From: PNAI01 sp964575715 | GTDB taxonomy: Bacteria > Pseudomonadota > Alphaproteobacteria > Rhizobiales > Xanthobacteraceae | Direction: 5' to 3' | DNA length: 19,278 bases | NCBI GenBank assembly: GCA_964575715.1 | Contig: CAZNSG010000291.1 | Coordinates: 1-19,278, forward strand | Part shown: piece by piece, positions 1 to 8,003 of the stretch | Layout: each line of letters starts with the position of its first letter | Position numbering within the stretch: position 1 is the stretch's first letter | Notes under the pieces: generated by a model | What the model was told of the DNA's origin: nothing | The model's input: the letters and a program-made list of their open reading frames with translations, nothing else | Database searches by the model: none | Translations under genes and position numbers: made by a program

Positions 1-2
1 GT

Positions 3-164
3 CAGTTGATCGCCGCGGGAATGGACGTGCTGACCGTCAGCCGTCGCCTGGGGCACGGCTCCCCGGTCATCAGCCTGAAAACCTATGGTCACATGTTTGG
101 CAACACCGACGCCCGCGCCGCCGAGATTATGGAGGCAACCTTTGCGAAGGTCCGGCGGCAATGA
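3..164 (+). CDS. Tyrosine recombinase (phage-type integrase), C-terminal end only
   Basis: The first 53 codons visible are the end of a tyrosine recombinase; the rest lies left of the window. The frame opens with QLIAAGMDVLTVSRRLGHGS and continues to LKTYGHMF. These are the last two catalytic-box elements of the family: the LGH histidine, and the tyrosine in TYGH that attacks DNA and forms the covalent 3'-phosphotyrosine link. The reading frame ends at TGA 162-164 with a short basic tail. Such enzymes integrate and excise islands, ICEs or prophages, often at tRNA genes, and a tRNA-Thr gene lies about 145 bases downstream on the same strand. Whether the full gene is intact, and whether it acts on this tRNA, cannot be seen. 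An integrase usually sits beyond the 3' end of its target tRNA; here it lies before the 5' end, so it may belong to the neighbouring element. Confidence 0.85.
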   Translation, partial: QLIAAGMDVLTVSRRLGHGSPVISLKTYGHMFGNTDARAAEIMEATFAKVRRQ

Positions 165-181
165 TAGGGGCGCCGCAGTCG

Positions 182-226
182 GCCGAGATCATGCAAGCGA
201 CCTTCGCAAAGATGCGTACGGAATGA
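182..226 (+). pseudogene. Second, diverged copy of the integrase 3' end
   Basis: Only 17 bases after the integrase stop codon lies a 45-base stretch that encodes AEIMQATFAKMRTE and then TGA. It matches the last 45 bases of the integrase (120-164: AEIMEATFAKVRRQ, stop) at 33 of 45 bases by eye, has the same length, and ends at its own stop codon. It is in another frame from the integrase and has no start. It is best explained as the leftover tail of a related integrase gene, left by recombination between homologous integrases or by successive insertions. Confidence 0.6.
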
Positions 227-230
227 GAAC

Positions 231-276
231 AAAAAAGCCACCGGCAGGGCACTTCCGGTGGCAATCCGGTGGCAAT
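231..276 (-). terminator. Intrinsic-terminator-like hairpin with duplicated arm
   Basis: A perfect 8-bp stem, GCCACCGG (237-244) and CCGGTGGC (255-262), closes a 10-base loop. Read on the minus strand the stem is followed directly by six T (complement of 231-236), the layout of a rho-independent terminator. The 11-base unit CCGGTGGCAAT is repeated in tandem (255-265, 266-276), so a second arm could pair instead. On the plus strand there is no good T run. It separates the integrase remnants from the tRNA gene. Function is inferred from structure only. Confidence 0.45.
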
Positions 277-308
277 TTCGTTAGAGAGGCCCTCGAAAAC
301 CTATATTT

Positions 309-383
309 GCCGGGTTAGCTCAGGGGTAGAGCAGCGGTTTTGTAAACCGTTGGTCGGGAGTTCAAATCTCTCACCCGGCACCA
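309..383 (+). tRNA. tRNA-Thr (anticodon UGU)
   Basis: The 75-base sequence folds into a complete cloverleaf. The acceptor arm GCCGGGT pairs with ACCCGGC. The D arm is GCTC/GAGC, the anticodon arm GCGGT/ACCGT has the loop TTTGTAA, and the T arm GGGAG/CTCTC has the loop TTCAAAT. Discriminator A is followed by an encoded CCA. The anticodon TGT reads ACA-type threonine codons. tRNA genes are common integration sites, and the recombinase tail just upstream fits that. I did not find a second copy of the tRNA 3' half in this window, so the other att site, if any, lies outside. Confidence 0.95.
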
Positions 384-539
384 GCGCCTCCGAAAATAGC
401 TGGAATGAAACCTTGTGAGGCTTTGCGCGCGCTGAAGTCTCCCATGTGCTGCTTCGCCGAAATGCAGTCACTGCAGCAAAGAATTCTTGCTCGCAGCTAC
501 CGCGGTCCGTTCCCAGCACGCCGCGCCGGTGACCATTGG

Positions 540-569
540 TCCGACATAAAATGCTCCGACATAAAATCC
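540..569 (+). repeat. Tandem 15-base repeat in the asnB upstream region
   Basis: The 263 bases between the tRNA and asnB hold no gene I can support. Within them the unit TCCGACATAAAATGC (540-554) is followed at once by TCCGACATAAAATCC (555-569), 14 of 15 bases identical. Each unit contains TAAAAT, which resembles a -10 box, about 80-100 bases before the asnB start. No convincing -35 box is correctly spaced. It may be a duplicated promoter or operator element, or simple replication slippage. Confidence 0.55.
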
Positions 570-646
570 TCGTTGCTGCGCGCGCCCTCACGGGCTAATC
601 AATTCAGGACGGCTGCGCGCTCCGTTGAACAGGCGATCCGAGATAA

Positions 647-2587
647 ATGTGCGGCATTGCAGGATTGCTGACCTTCGACTCCGCCCATTCGCGGCAACAG
701 CTTCACGACATCGCCGATGCGATGAACTCGGTTCTGCGCCATCGCGGACCGGACGACGAGGGCGTCTGGGTCGATGCCGACGCGCCGGTCGCGCTCGCCC
801 ATCGCCGCCTCTCGATCGTCGATCTTTCGCCGGCCGGTCATCAGCCGATGATTTCCGCCGACGGCCGCTTTGTGATCACCTACAACGGCGAAATTTACAA
901 TCACGAGGAGATTCGACCGGAACTCGCCGCGCGCGGAATCCGCTTCCGCGGCCATTCCGATACCGAGGTGATGCTGGAAGCGTTTTCCGCTTACGGCATC
1001 GCGGCCACGGTGCAGCGGCTCATCGGCATGTTTGCAATCGGCGTTTGGGACCGCCGCGAGCGCACGCTCACCCTGGTGCGCGACCGCCTCGGCATCAAGC
1101 CGGTTTACTGGGCGAAATTCGGCGCTTTGTTCCTGTTTGGATCGGAGCTCAAGGCGCTGCGCGCACATCCCGGCTGGACGCCGCGCATCGACCGCGGCGC
1201 GGTCGCAGCCTACCTGCGGCACAATTATGTCCCCGCCCCTCACACCATCTACCAAGGCGTCCACAAACTCGAGCCCGGCTCGATTCTCACTTTGCCCTGG
1301 AATGGCGAACCGCGCATTGAGCGGTTCTGGGACGCGCGCGCAGTTGCCCGTGCGGGCCTCGCCGATCCCCTCCATGCGGGCGATCGCGAACTGACCGACC
1401 GGCTGGAGGAACTGCTCAAGGATGCGGTGCGAAGGCGCATGATCGCCGATGTGCCGGTCGGCGCCTTTCTCTCCGGCGGAATCGACTCCTCGACGGTGGT
1501 CGCGCTCATGCAGGCCGCCAATGCCGGAACAGTGAAGACCTACACCATCGGATTCGACATCGCCGGTTTCGATGAAGCCCGCCATGCCGCCGCCGTCGCC
1601 AAGCACCTGGGAACCGAACACACCGAACTCACCGTCACCGCCCAGCAAGCACGCGACGTCATACCGCGCCTGCCGGATATCTACGACGAGCCGTTTGCCG
1701 ATTCCTCGCAGATCCCAACCTACCTCGTCTCTGCCATGACGCGGCGCCATGTCACAGTGGCGCTCTCCGGCGATGGCGGTGACGAACTTTTTGCCGGATA
1801 CAACCGTTACCAGTTGGCGGCCCGCGCCTGGCATGGTCTATCGCTGCTGCCGCGCGCCGTCCGGCACGGCATGGCCGCAGCCCTCACCAGCATTTCCGCC
1901 GAACGCTGGTCACGCTTGCACAATGTCTTGCCCGCGCGAATGCTGCCGGCGCAATTGGGAGACAAGCTGCACAAACTGGCTTCCATCTTGAACTGCACAA
2001 ACAGCGATGAGGTCTATCGCCGGCTCATCACCCATTGGGAGCCTGATCAACTCATGTCCGGTGTGACCGAGCCTAAGGGTATTCTCTGGAATCGGTCGGT
2101 CGCGGAGGAATTCCCCAATCTTCTCGATCGCATGCAATTTCTCGATCTTGTTACCTATCTGCCGGACGATATTTTGACCAAGGTCGATCGTGCCAGCATG
2201 GCGGTCGCGCTCGAAGCAAGGGTGCCCCTGCTCGACCATCGCGTCGTGGAGTTTTCCTGGCGGCTCCCTTCTTCGGCGAAGATTCGCGGCGGAAAGTCAA
2301 AATGGCTGCTGCGGCAAGTGCTCGATCGTCATGTCCCGCGCGAACTCATCGAGCGGCCAAAGATGGGCTTTGGCATTCCGCTGGGCGAATGGCTGCGCGG
2401 CCCGCTGCGCGACTGGGCCGAGGCTTTGCTTGCGGAAAAACGCTTGCGCGAGGCCGGTCTGCTCGATGCGGCGTACGTCCGAAGGCGCTGGAACGAACAT
2501 CTTCAGGGCAGCCACAACTGGCAACATCATTTATGGGGCGTGCTGATGTTCGAATCTTGGCGTGATCGCTGGGCAACGCAAACATGA
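647..2587 (+). CDS. asnB: Asparagine synthase (glutamine-hydrolysing)-type amidotransferase
   Basis: A two-domain AsnB-family enzyme of 646 aa. The N-terminal class II glutaminase domain starts MCGIAG, so Cys2 becomes the nucleophile after Met removal. RHRGPDDEG (31-39) and NGEIYNH (80-86) follow. The C-terminal synthetase domain has the ATP pyrophosphatase loop SGGIDSS (276-282) and SGDGGDELFAGYNRY (374-388). The reaction is ATP-dependent amidation of a carboxylate with ammonia from glutamine. The length fits the long AsnB group often found in polysaccharide loci. There these enzymes may amidate a uronic acid or another sugar rather than make bulk asparagine; that role is inference. ATG at 647 is fixed by the need for Cys2. 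It converges with fcl, with 31 bases between the stop codons and no clear terminator. A stump of a related gene lies at 17085. Confidence 0.93.
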   Translation: MCGIAGLLTFDSAHSRQQLHDIADAMNSVLRHRGPDDEGVWVDADAPVALAHRRLSIVDLSPAGHQPMISADGRFVITYNGEIYNHEEIRPELAARGIRFRGHSDTEVMLEAFSAYGIAATVQRLIGMFAIGVWDRRERTLTLVRDRLGIKPVYWAKFGALFLFGSELKALRAHPGWTPRIDRGAVAAYLRHNYVPAPHTIYQGVHKLEPGSILTLPWNGEPRIERFWDARAVARAGLADPLHAGDRELTDRLEELLKDAVRRRMIADVPVGAFLSGGIDSSTVVALMQAANAGTVKTYTIGFDIAGFDEARHAAAVAKHLGTEHTELTVTAQQARDVIPRLPDIYDEPFADSSQIPTYLVSAMTRRHVTVALSGDGGDELFAGYNRYQLAARAWHGLSLLPRAVRHGMAAALTSISAERWSRLHNVLPARMLPAQLGDKLHKLASILNCTNSDEVYRRLITHWEPDQLMSGVTEPKGILWNRSVAEEFPNLLDRMQFLDLVTYLPDDILTKVDRASMAVALEARVPLLDHRVVEFSWRLPSSAKIRGGKSKWLLRQVLDRHVPRELIERPKMGFGIPLGEWLRGPLRDWAEALLAEKRLREAGLLDAAYVRRRWNEHLQGSHNWQHHLWGVLMFESWRDRWATQT

Positions 2588-2618
2588 TCGTGGTCTTCCT
2601 CTCGATCGCCAATTCGGC

Positions 2619-3599
2619 TCAGCGGCGGGCGCGGCCGTGCACTTGGGCGCCCGACACGTTCTGCAGGAACCAGCCGTAGGTCGCACGCAGTCCGGCTTCG
2701 AGCGTGGTCCGCGGCCGCCACCCCATCGCATGCAGCTTGTCTGAGTCGAGCAGCTTCCGCGGTGTGCCATCGGGTTTCGACGGATCGAAGCGCAAGCGAT
2801 TTTCTACCCCGACAACGCGCGCGATCAATTCGGCAAGCTCGCAGATCGTCAGGTCGGAGCCGGCGCCGACATTGATATGCTCTTCGTCCGAATAGGTGCG
2901 CATCAAGAACACCAGTGCGTCGGCGAGGTCCTCGACATAAAGAAATTCTCGCCGCGGCTTGCCGGTTCCCCACACCACGATCTCGCCGCCGTGATTCTTG
3001 GCCGCATGCGCTTTCGCCATCAGCGCCGGCACCACATGGCCTGCTTCCAGATCGAAATTATCCATCGGGCCATAGAGGTTCGTCGGCATGGCCGCGATGA
3101 AATTCAGTCCATATTGCCGCCGGTAGGCGCGGCACAGCATGATGCCGGCGATTTTCGCCACCGCGTACCACTGGTTGGTCGGCTCGAGCGCTCCGGAGAG
3201 CAGCACGTCTTCCCGCATCGGTTGCGGCGCAAGCCGGGGATAGATGCAGGCCGACCCGAGGAACAAGAGTTTGCTTACGCCCACCCGGCGCGCGGCCTCG
3301 ATGATGTTCGCCTCGATCGCGAGGTTATCATAGAGGAAATCCGCCGGCCGCGTGTCGTTGGCGAGAATGCCGCCTACCGTCGCGGCCGCAACAAACACCG
3401 CATCGGGTCGATTGGCGTCCATCCAGCGCTCCACATCGGCCTGGCGCCGCAGGTCGGCGGTCTCCCGCGCAACGGTCAGCACCTGGCAGTTCTCGCGCTC
3501 AAGCCGCCGCAGCAGCGCGCTCCCCACCATGCCGCCATGGCCGGCAACCCAAACCCGCTTGCCGGCAAGCTCGAATGTGGCGGACTTCTGCGCCGTCAT
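2619..3599 (-). CDS. fcl: GDP-L-fucose synthase (GDP-4-keto-6-deoxymannose epimerase/reductase)
   Basis: A 326-aa extended SDR that epimerises C3 and C5 of GDP-4-keto-6-deoxy-D-mannose and reduces C4 with NADPH, giving GDP-L-fucose. Visible landmarks are the nucleotide-binding loop GHGGMVG (20-26), GSACIYP with Ser116 and Cys118, the YxxxK pair Tyr145/Lys149, and His188 in EAGHVVP. These correspond in order to the catalytic Ser, Cys, Tyr, Lys and His of the E. coli enzyme. Length is normal for the family. The start ATG (3599-3597) overlaps the gmd stop as ATGA, so translation is probably coupled. The enzyme uses the product of the gene directly upstream, a classic pair. The sugar probably enters the polysaccharide made by this locus. 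Confidence 0.95.
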   Translation of the reverse strand: MTAQKSATFELAGKRVWVAGHGGMVGSALLRRLERENCQVLTVARETADLRRQADVERWMDANRPDAVFVAAATVGGILANDTRPADFLYDNLAIEANIIEAARRVGVSKLLFLGSACIYPRLAPQPMREDVLLSGALEPTNQWYAVAKIAGIMLCRAYRRQYGLNFIAAMPTNLYGPMDNFDLEAGHVVPALMAKAHAAKNHGGEIVVWGTGKPRREFLYVEDLADALVFLMRTYSDEEHINVGAGSDLTICELAELIARVVGVENRLRFDPSKPDGTPRKLLDSDKLHAMGWRPRTTLEAGLRATYGWFLQNVSGAQVHGRARR

Positions 3600-4651
3600 C
3601 GTGCGCGCTCGCGGCTAAGCAATTCGATATCGCTCTTCACCATCTCGCTGACCAGTTCATCGAACGTAACGCGGTGCGACCATCCAAGCTTCGCGCGCGC
3701 CTTGCTGGCGTCGCCGACCAGCGCGTCGACCTCGGTCGGCCGGAAATAGCGCGCATCCACTTCCACCAGTACGTCTCCCGTGCGCGTGTCGATGCCGCGC
3801 TCGTCCCGGGCCTTGCCGCGCCAGGCGATCTTGCGCCCGACCGCGGCGAAGGCCTTTTCCACGAACTCGCGCACGCTGTGCGCCTCCCCAGTCGCCAGCA
3901 CGTAATCGTCCGGCTCGCGCTGCTGCAGCATCATCCACATCCCCGCCACATAGTCGCGCGCATGGCCCCAGTCGCGCTTGGCATCGAGATTGCCGATGAA
4001 GAGTTTGTCCTGCTGCCCGACATCGATGGCCGCCACCGCCCGCGTGACCTTGCGCGTCACGAAAGTCTCGCCGCGGATCGGGCTTTCGTGATTGAACAAG
4101 ATGCCGTTCGAGGCATGAATGCCATAGGCCTCGCGGTAATTCACCGTGATCCAATAGGCGTAGAGCTTGGCCGCGGCATAGGGGCTGCGCGGCGCAAATG
4201 GCGTCGTTTCGCTTTGCGGGCTCTCCGGTGCATTGCCGTAAAGTTCCGACGTCGAGGCTTGATAGAATCGAACCTGATGCGTGAGCTTGAGGATGCGAAT
4301 GGCCTCGAGCAGCCGCAACGTGCCGAGCGCATCCGCATTGGCGGTGTATTCAGGCGTCTCGAAACTGACCTGCACATGGCTCTGCGCCGCCAGATTGTAG
4401 ATCTCGGTCGGCTGGCATTCCTGCATGAGCCGGATCAGGTTGGTGGCATCCGTCATGTCGCCGTAGTGCAGGAAGAACTTCGCATTCCCCATGTGCGGAT
4501 CGACATAGAGATGATCGACGCGCGCGGTATTGAGCGAGGACGAGCGCCGCTTGACGCCGTGCACGACATAACCCTTGGCCAGCAGAAATTCGGCCAGATA
4601 CGCCCCGTCCTGACCCGTGGCCCCGGTAATCAGCGCGACTTTCTCGGTCAT
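3596..4651 (-). CDS. gmd: GDP-mannose 4,6-dehydratase
   Basis: A 351-aa SDR that converts GDP-D-mannose to GDP-4-keto-6-deoxy-D-mannose. From the chosen start MTEKVALITG the NADP loop GATGQDG is at 10-16. RRSSS (35-39) is a family signature. Thr134 and Glu136 in QASTSELYG, Tyr158 and Lys162 form the catalytic set, offset by two from E. coli numbering. GILFNHESP (183-191) is characteristic of Gmd. The frame stays open another 15 codons upstream to 4696, but GGGAA lies 5 bases before the ATG at 4651 and the family starts here. It is first in the gmd-fcl operon. A candidate -10 box TATAAT lies on the same strand at 4792-4797. A diverged paralogue lies at 9472-10425 and a stump at 11968-12051. 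Confidence 0.95.
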   Translation of the reverse strand: MTEKVALITGATGQDGAYLAEFLLAKGYVVHGVKRRSSSLNTARVDHLYVDPHMGNAKFFLHYGDMTDATNLIRLMQECQPTEIYNLAAQSHVQVSFETPEYTANADALGTLRLLEAIRILKLTHQVRFYQASTSELYGNAPESPQSETTPFAPRSPYAAAKLYAYWITVNYREAYGIHASNGILFNHESPIRGETFVTRKVTRAVAAIDVGQQDKLFIGNLDAKRDWGHARDYVAGMWMMLQQREPDDYVLATGEAHSVREFVEKAFAAVGRKIAWRGKARDERGIDTRTGDVLVEVDARYFRPTEVDALVGDASKARAKLGWSHRVTFDELVSEMVKSDIELLSRERAR

Positions 4652-4791
4652 TTGTTTCCCGCTCACACCCGCAGGCACATTGCGGATAGATTTCAATGCC
4701 TTGTCCCGCTACCCGTATGGGTGCCAGGGAAACAACGGAACCTGCAACAAAATTTTGCCAGTTTAGAACACCTTTCTGAAACAGGTCTAGA

Positions 4792-4797
4792 ATTATA
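4792..4797 (-). promoter_or_regulatory. Candidate -10 box for gmd-fcl
   Basis: The minus strand reads TATAAT here, about 140 bases before the gmd start. No recognisable TTGACA-like -35 box lies 16-18 bases upstream, so this is a weak candidate. Its position in the gap directly ahead of gmd is the main support. Confidence 0.25.
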
Positions 4798-4845
4798 CGC
4801 AAATGTAGCGGACAGACTCGAAAAATTCATCGTTTAGCAAGACCG

Positions 4846-4868
4846 TTGCGCCAAGATCGGTGGCGCAA
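4846..4868. repeat. Perfect 8-bp inverted repeat upstream of gmd
   Basis: TTGCGCCA (4846-4853) and TGGCGCAA (4861-4868) are exact reverse complements around a 7-base spacer. No T run follows on either strand, so a terminator is unlikely. The site lies beyond the candidate gmd -10 box and could be an operator for a dimeric regulator, or chance. Confidence 0.4.
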
Positions 4869-5085
4869 TGGGCCGCAAACGAAACACTCGGCCATTCATC
4901 CCAAATGTTCATGTTTAGCGATCACGCAAGCGGCTCATCGCGATCTCCGGGACTATTCAGAAAAAGCCATTCAGCCTAGAGTACATTTTGCTGACGCGCC
5001 CTCGCAGCGATGATGGCAATCTGCAGAGTTTGGATGCGTTGAGATGGGGGATGCCGGCCAAGTCAATCACCGGTGAAAACTGATC

Positions 5086-5742
5086 ATGAATTTGTATGGT
5101 CGCGGCTATTACGATGCGCAGATGGCGGTTCCTTCCGATGTCTACACGTGGATATCCAGACTCCGTGCTGAGAAGATTGCGGCTCATATCAAACCCACTG
5201 ATCGGGTGTTTGAGTTTGGTGTTGGCTCAGGATTCAATCTCGCACATCTGAATTGCGCCACCCGCGTCGGTTCCGACATTAATTCGTTTGCAGCCAAAGA
5301 GGCTCGCTTGCACGGCATTGAGATCGTCGTTGATGATTCTGCCGTATCCCTTGGCAGCTTTGATGTCGTGATTTGCCATCATGTCTTGGAGCATCTCCTC
5401 GATCCCGCTGCGTTGTGTGGCCGATTGGCGAAATTGCTAAAGCCCAACGGCATACTTCTCTTGTTCGTACCCTACGAAGAGCAGGCGCGGTATCGCCAAT
5501 ACGATCCGAACGAGAAAAACCACCACCTATTCTCATGGACGCCCCAGACCTTCGGCAACCTGATCGCGGCTTGCAACCTGACCGTACATTCTATCTGTCT
5601 TGCCTCCTTCGGCTACGACCGGATCGCTTCGGTTATCGCAAAGCGAGTTGGGATCGGTGAGCATGGCTTCCGAGCGTTGCGGAGAGCAGCACTCGCGGTG
5701 CGCCCCGAACGCGAAATCCGCGCGGTCGTGATGGTGAATTAG
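5086..5742 (+). CDS. Class I SAM-dependent methyltransferase
   Basis: A 218-aa Rossmann methyltransferase of the Methyltransf_11/23 type. FEFGVGSGFN (about 43-52) is the SAM-binding motif I. Acidic Asp65 in GSDIN ends strand 2. FDVVICHHVLEHLLDP (about 88-103) is the usual post-motif region, and LKPNGILLLFVPY fits strand 5. Nothing identifies the acceptor; in this setting a sugar hydroxyl or a lipid-linked intermediate is likely, but that is inference. The ATG at 5086 follows GGTGA by about 10 bases. It is the only plus-strand gene between gmd and the membrane protein at 13659, and it converges with the GT2 gene, with 43 bases between the stops. No zinc-binding N-terminal domain is present, unlike three other methyltransferases in the window. 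Confidence 0.85.
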   Translation: MNLYGRGYYDAQMAVPSDVYTWISRLRAEKIAAHIKPTDRVFEFGVGSGFNLAHLNCATRVGSDINSFAAKEARLHGIEIVVDDSAVSLGSFDVVICHHVLEHLLDPAALCGRLAKLLKPNGILLLFVPYEEQARYRQYDPNEKNHHLFSWTPQTFGNLIAACNLTVHSICLASFGYDRIASVIAKRVGIGEHGFRALRRAALAVRPEREIRAVVMVN

Positions 5743-5785
5743 CTGCGTAACGCTGACTCGCACGCGGCCGATCCGACCCAAAACA

Positions 5786-6601
5786 TCATTTAGATTGTCG
5801 CCGTCCAAAACCGCACGCCGCTACGGCACCGTAACAGACAATACGAAGGTGAATTTTCATTCGCTGCCGAAGCGGCATCATAGGGCCAAACTCATGGAGC
5901 ATCCGAGAAAATCCGCGGACGAGCTGGTCCGCCCGCCGCAGGTTTCCGGCTCGCGAGGTAAGTCTATCGGAACCGTCCATGTGGTAGAGTCGAGCGACAT
6001 CATCGGACAGCATCGCAGGACCATGCTTGCGGAGAATACGAATAGCGGACATCAACTCGAACCCCAGCGCGTCTTTGTCGGAGGGAAACTCGAGAAATGC
6101 GAGCCGCGATATGACCGGAAGGCACTCGCCCGGCGTTGCAAAGATCGGGAGAGCGCTGACGAAATCGCTGAACGAAATCGGGCGCGGCGGCACAGGCGGC
6201 CCGATCGGGCGTCCCTCCTGATCGACGCAACGAAAAAAGAACACCGGAGCTGAGCTGTGCGCAGCGACGAACGCCGGGATCGACGACGACGCCTCGGGCA
6301 ACAGCTGGTCGTCGGAATCGAGGAATATCAGCCAATCGCCGTTAGCCCGCCGCGCGCCATCGGATTTTGCCACCGTCGAACCGCCATTGGTTTGCCGCTC
6401 GACGAGCTTCAGTGTGCCGCGCGCCAAATCCTGCGCATAGGCGCTGCGGATCATATCGGCGGTTCCGTCCTGCGAGGCGTCGTCGATGACAATCGCCTCG
6501 CTGTCGCCGACGGCTCGGGCGAATGCAAGCGAGCTGTCGATTGCACGCGGTACGATCGACCGGCGATTGTACGTCGGCGTCACAATGGAAAAACGCGTCA
6601 T
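5786..6601 (-). CDS. Glycosyltransferase family 2
   Basis: A 271-aa GT-A inverting glycosyltransferase. From the start MTRFSIVTPTYNR the motifs are VIDDASQDGT (38-47), which contacts the nucleotide, and FLDSDDQ (93-99), whose DxD motif binds metal and sugar nucleotide. No membrane segment is evident, so it should be cytoplasmic or membrane-associated and add one sugar to the lipid carrier intermediate. The open frame extends far upstream, but the true start is the ATG at 6601, which overlaps the flippase stop as ATGA and begins exactly at the family N-terminus. It is the last gene of the minus-strand operon. The final 30 or so residues match a plus-strand stump at 15715-15825, so a paralogue once existed nearby. 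Donor and acceptor are not predictable. Confidence 0.9.
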   Translation of the reverse strand: MTRFSIVTPTYNRRSIVPRAIDSSLAFARAVGDSEAIVIDDASQDGTADMIRSAYAQDLARGTLKLVERQTNGGSTVAKSDGARRANGDWLIFLDSDDQLLPEASSSIPAFVAAHSSAPVFFFRCVDQEGRPIGPPVPPRPISFSDFVSALPIFATPGECLPVISRLAFLEFPSDKDALGFELMSAIRILRKHGPAMLSDDVARLYHMDGSDRLTSRAGNLRRADQLVRGFSRMLHEFGPMMPLRQRMKIHLRIVCYGAVAACGFGRRQSK

Positions 6602-7887
6602 GGTCTGCTTGCCAAAATTCTCTGTCCTATCCACTGGTAAGCGACAGCAATGCCGCAGATGTGCACGACATTGAGCGCGATGAGCGGAGCAAGATAGCCA
6701 AAGCGCGGATAGAGCACCACGGTCAATACAAGCCGCGCGGCCACTTCGATAAACGAAAGCCAGTTCCAAATCCGCAAGCGCGCCAGTGAATAGGCCAAAA
6801 TGGATGGCAGACGCGAGATTCCAACCCACACGATGCCGGCTCCCGCCAGCGCGAAGCCGAGCGGGTCTTGCGGCGCGTGCTCGGCGCCAAGCCACAGCGT
6901 GGTGATCCAGGGGCCGAGCAACGCGTAAGCCAGGCCGCCGGGGATCGTCATCGCCAGCAGCAGCTTGCCGACTCGTCCATATTGCCGCCTGATCGCGGCC
7001 CGGTCGCCCACGGCATCCAGCCGCACCAACATGGGCGCCAGCGTCTCCGGAATTCGCCAGAGCGCCAGCACCACGACCTCAGCAATTTTCCATAGCAGAA
7101 CGAAACGAGCGGCGGCCTCGGCGCCGCCAAGCCAACCCACGACCAGAACGTCGGATTGGCTCGATATCAATAGCGCTCCGGCGATGAAATAGCCGCCGCC
7201 CATGCGGCCGGTCAGCCGCGCCAGCAGCGGCCGCAACGATCCAACCACGTGTTGCGCGCGCGGCCTCGTCCCTTGCCAACAAAGTGGTACCAGGAACCTC
7301 GCGACGATAACCGAGCCCAGCTGACAAGCGAACACGCCGAGCGGCCCTCCACCGGCTCGCACTACGAACAGCACGGAAACCGAATACACAATGACTTGCA
7401 CGAATTGCAGCATGTTGGTCGCCGCCAGCCGACCCGCCGCCGTCAGCGCGATGCGTTCAACCACTGTCTCGTAAAGCGCGACGAGAAAGAAGCCCGCGGC
7501 AATAGCCGCGCCGAGCGAGACCTGAGTGCGATCCGAACCCACAAAGACGCCTATGCCAGCGAGCGCCATCACGGCAGCGTAAGCCACAAAGATGACCTTC
7601 CCCACATCCAGGGCGTGGACGAAGCCCGCCGGATCCTTGGTGGCAAATGCCTCGCCGAAAATCCGCTGCAGGCCGCCACTGAGCCAGCCGATGCCGATGA
7701 TCGCGTAATTGATCAACCCAAATATCAGCATGAGAGCGCCGAACCCCTCCGCCCCAAGGTTGGCGAGATAAATCGGCACCAGAATAATCTGCGAGACAAT
7801 CCCCGCCCCGACCGCCAAATAGCTGGTCAGCAAGCTCAGCGGATATTCGCCCAGCAACCGGCGGCGCAATGCGTTGTAGGTATCCAT
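6598..7887 (-). CDS. Wzx-type polysaccharide flippase (MOP superfamily)
   Basis: A 429-aa polytopic membrane protein with roughly 12 hydrophobic segments. Examples are the first helix SLLTSYLAVGAGIVSQIILV, followed by LVPIYLANLGAEGFGALML, a common N-terminal pattern of O-antigen and exopolysaccharide export proteins. The family flips undecaprenyl-diphosphate-linked repeat units across the inner membrane. Length fits Wzx (about 400-480 aa). It lies between a GT2-methyltransferase fusion and a GT2 gene on one strand, the expected setting. The start ATG 7887 has a weak ribosome site. The 116 bases upstream contain no gene, so expression is probably by readthrough, though a local promoter is possible. 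No Wzy polymerase is recognisable in the window unless the 13659 protein fills that role. Confidence 0.85.
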   Translation of the reverse strand: MDTYNALRRRLLGEYPLSLLTSYLAVGAGIVSQIILVPIYLANLGAEGFGALMLIFGLINYAIIGIGWLSGGLQRIFGEAFATKDPAGFVHALDVGKVIFVAYAAVMALAGIGVFVGSDRTQVSLGAAIAAGFFLVALYETVVERIALTAAGRLAATNMLQFVQVIVYSVSVLFVVRAGGGPLGVFACQLGSVIVARFLVPLCWQGTRPRAQHVVGSLRPLLARLTGRMGGGYFIAGALLISSQSDVLVVGWLGGAEAAARFVLLWKIAEVVVLALWRIPETLAPMLVRLDAVGDRAAIRRQYGRVGKLLLAMTIPGGLAYALLGPWITTLWLGAEHAPQDPLGFALAGAGIVWVGISRLPSILAYSLARLRIWNWLSFIEVAARLVLTVVLYPRFGYLAPLIALNVVHICGIAVAYQWIGQRILASRP

Positions 7888-8003
7888 CCTAGTTCACGCG
7901 CCAAGGGTGAGCAGCGGCGGCATCAGGCATGGGGGACGCCCAAATGAATCGCGATGCCATTGATAGGTTGCCGTGTATGCTGGTTATAGTGTGCGACTGC
8001 TCA

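Larger units (their letters stand above)
4652..5085. other. 434-base gap between gmd and the methyltransferase, no gene seen
   Basis: This divergent gap separates gmd (-) from the methyltransferase at 5086 (+), so it should contain promoters for both. No ORF in it resembles a protein I know. It is more AT-rich than the flanking gmd gene. The notable structures are a possible minus-strand -10 box and an 8-bp inverted repeat, listed separately. Confidence 0.6.

Noticed and set aside
309..383. tRNA-Thr as a proven att site of an island covering this window
   Set aside because: No direct repeat of the tRNA 3' end was found elsewhere in the window, so the link is only positional.
540..569. Short CRISPR-like repeat
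   Set aside because: Only two adjacent units without spacers and no cas genes.
301..591. Minus-strand 96-aa frame ending in GERFELPTNGLQNRCSTPEL
   Set aside because: It is the antisense of the tRNA-Thr gene, a well-known type of spurious ORF annotation.
599..1834. 411-aa minus-strand frame
   Set aside because: It lies entirely opposite asnB, which has full catalytic motifs; it is a shadow frame typical of GC-rich DNA.
3575..4837. 420-aa plus-strand frame
   Set aside because: It is antisense to gmd and resembles no protein family; gmd is certain.
6602..6895. 98-residue N-terminal extension of the GT2 frame
   Set aside because: It overlaps the flippase coding sequence and has no GT2 features; the ATGA overlap at 6601 gives the natural start.
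7249..7947. 232-aa plus-strand frame
   Set aside because: It is antisense to the flippase and highly charged without any recognisable motif.
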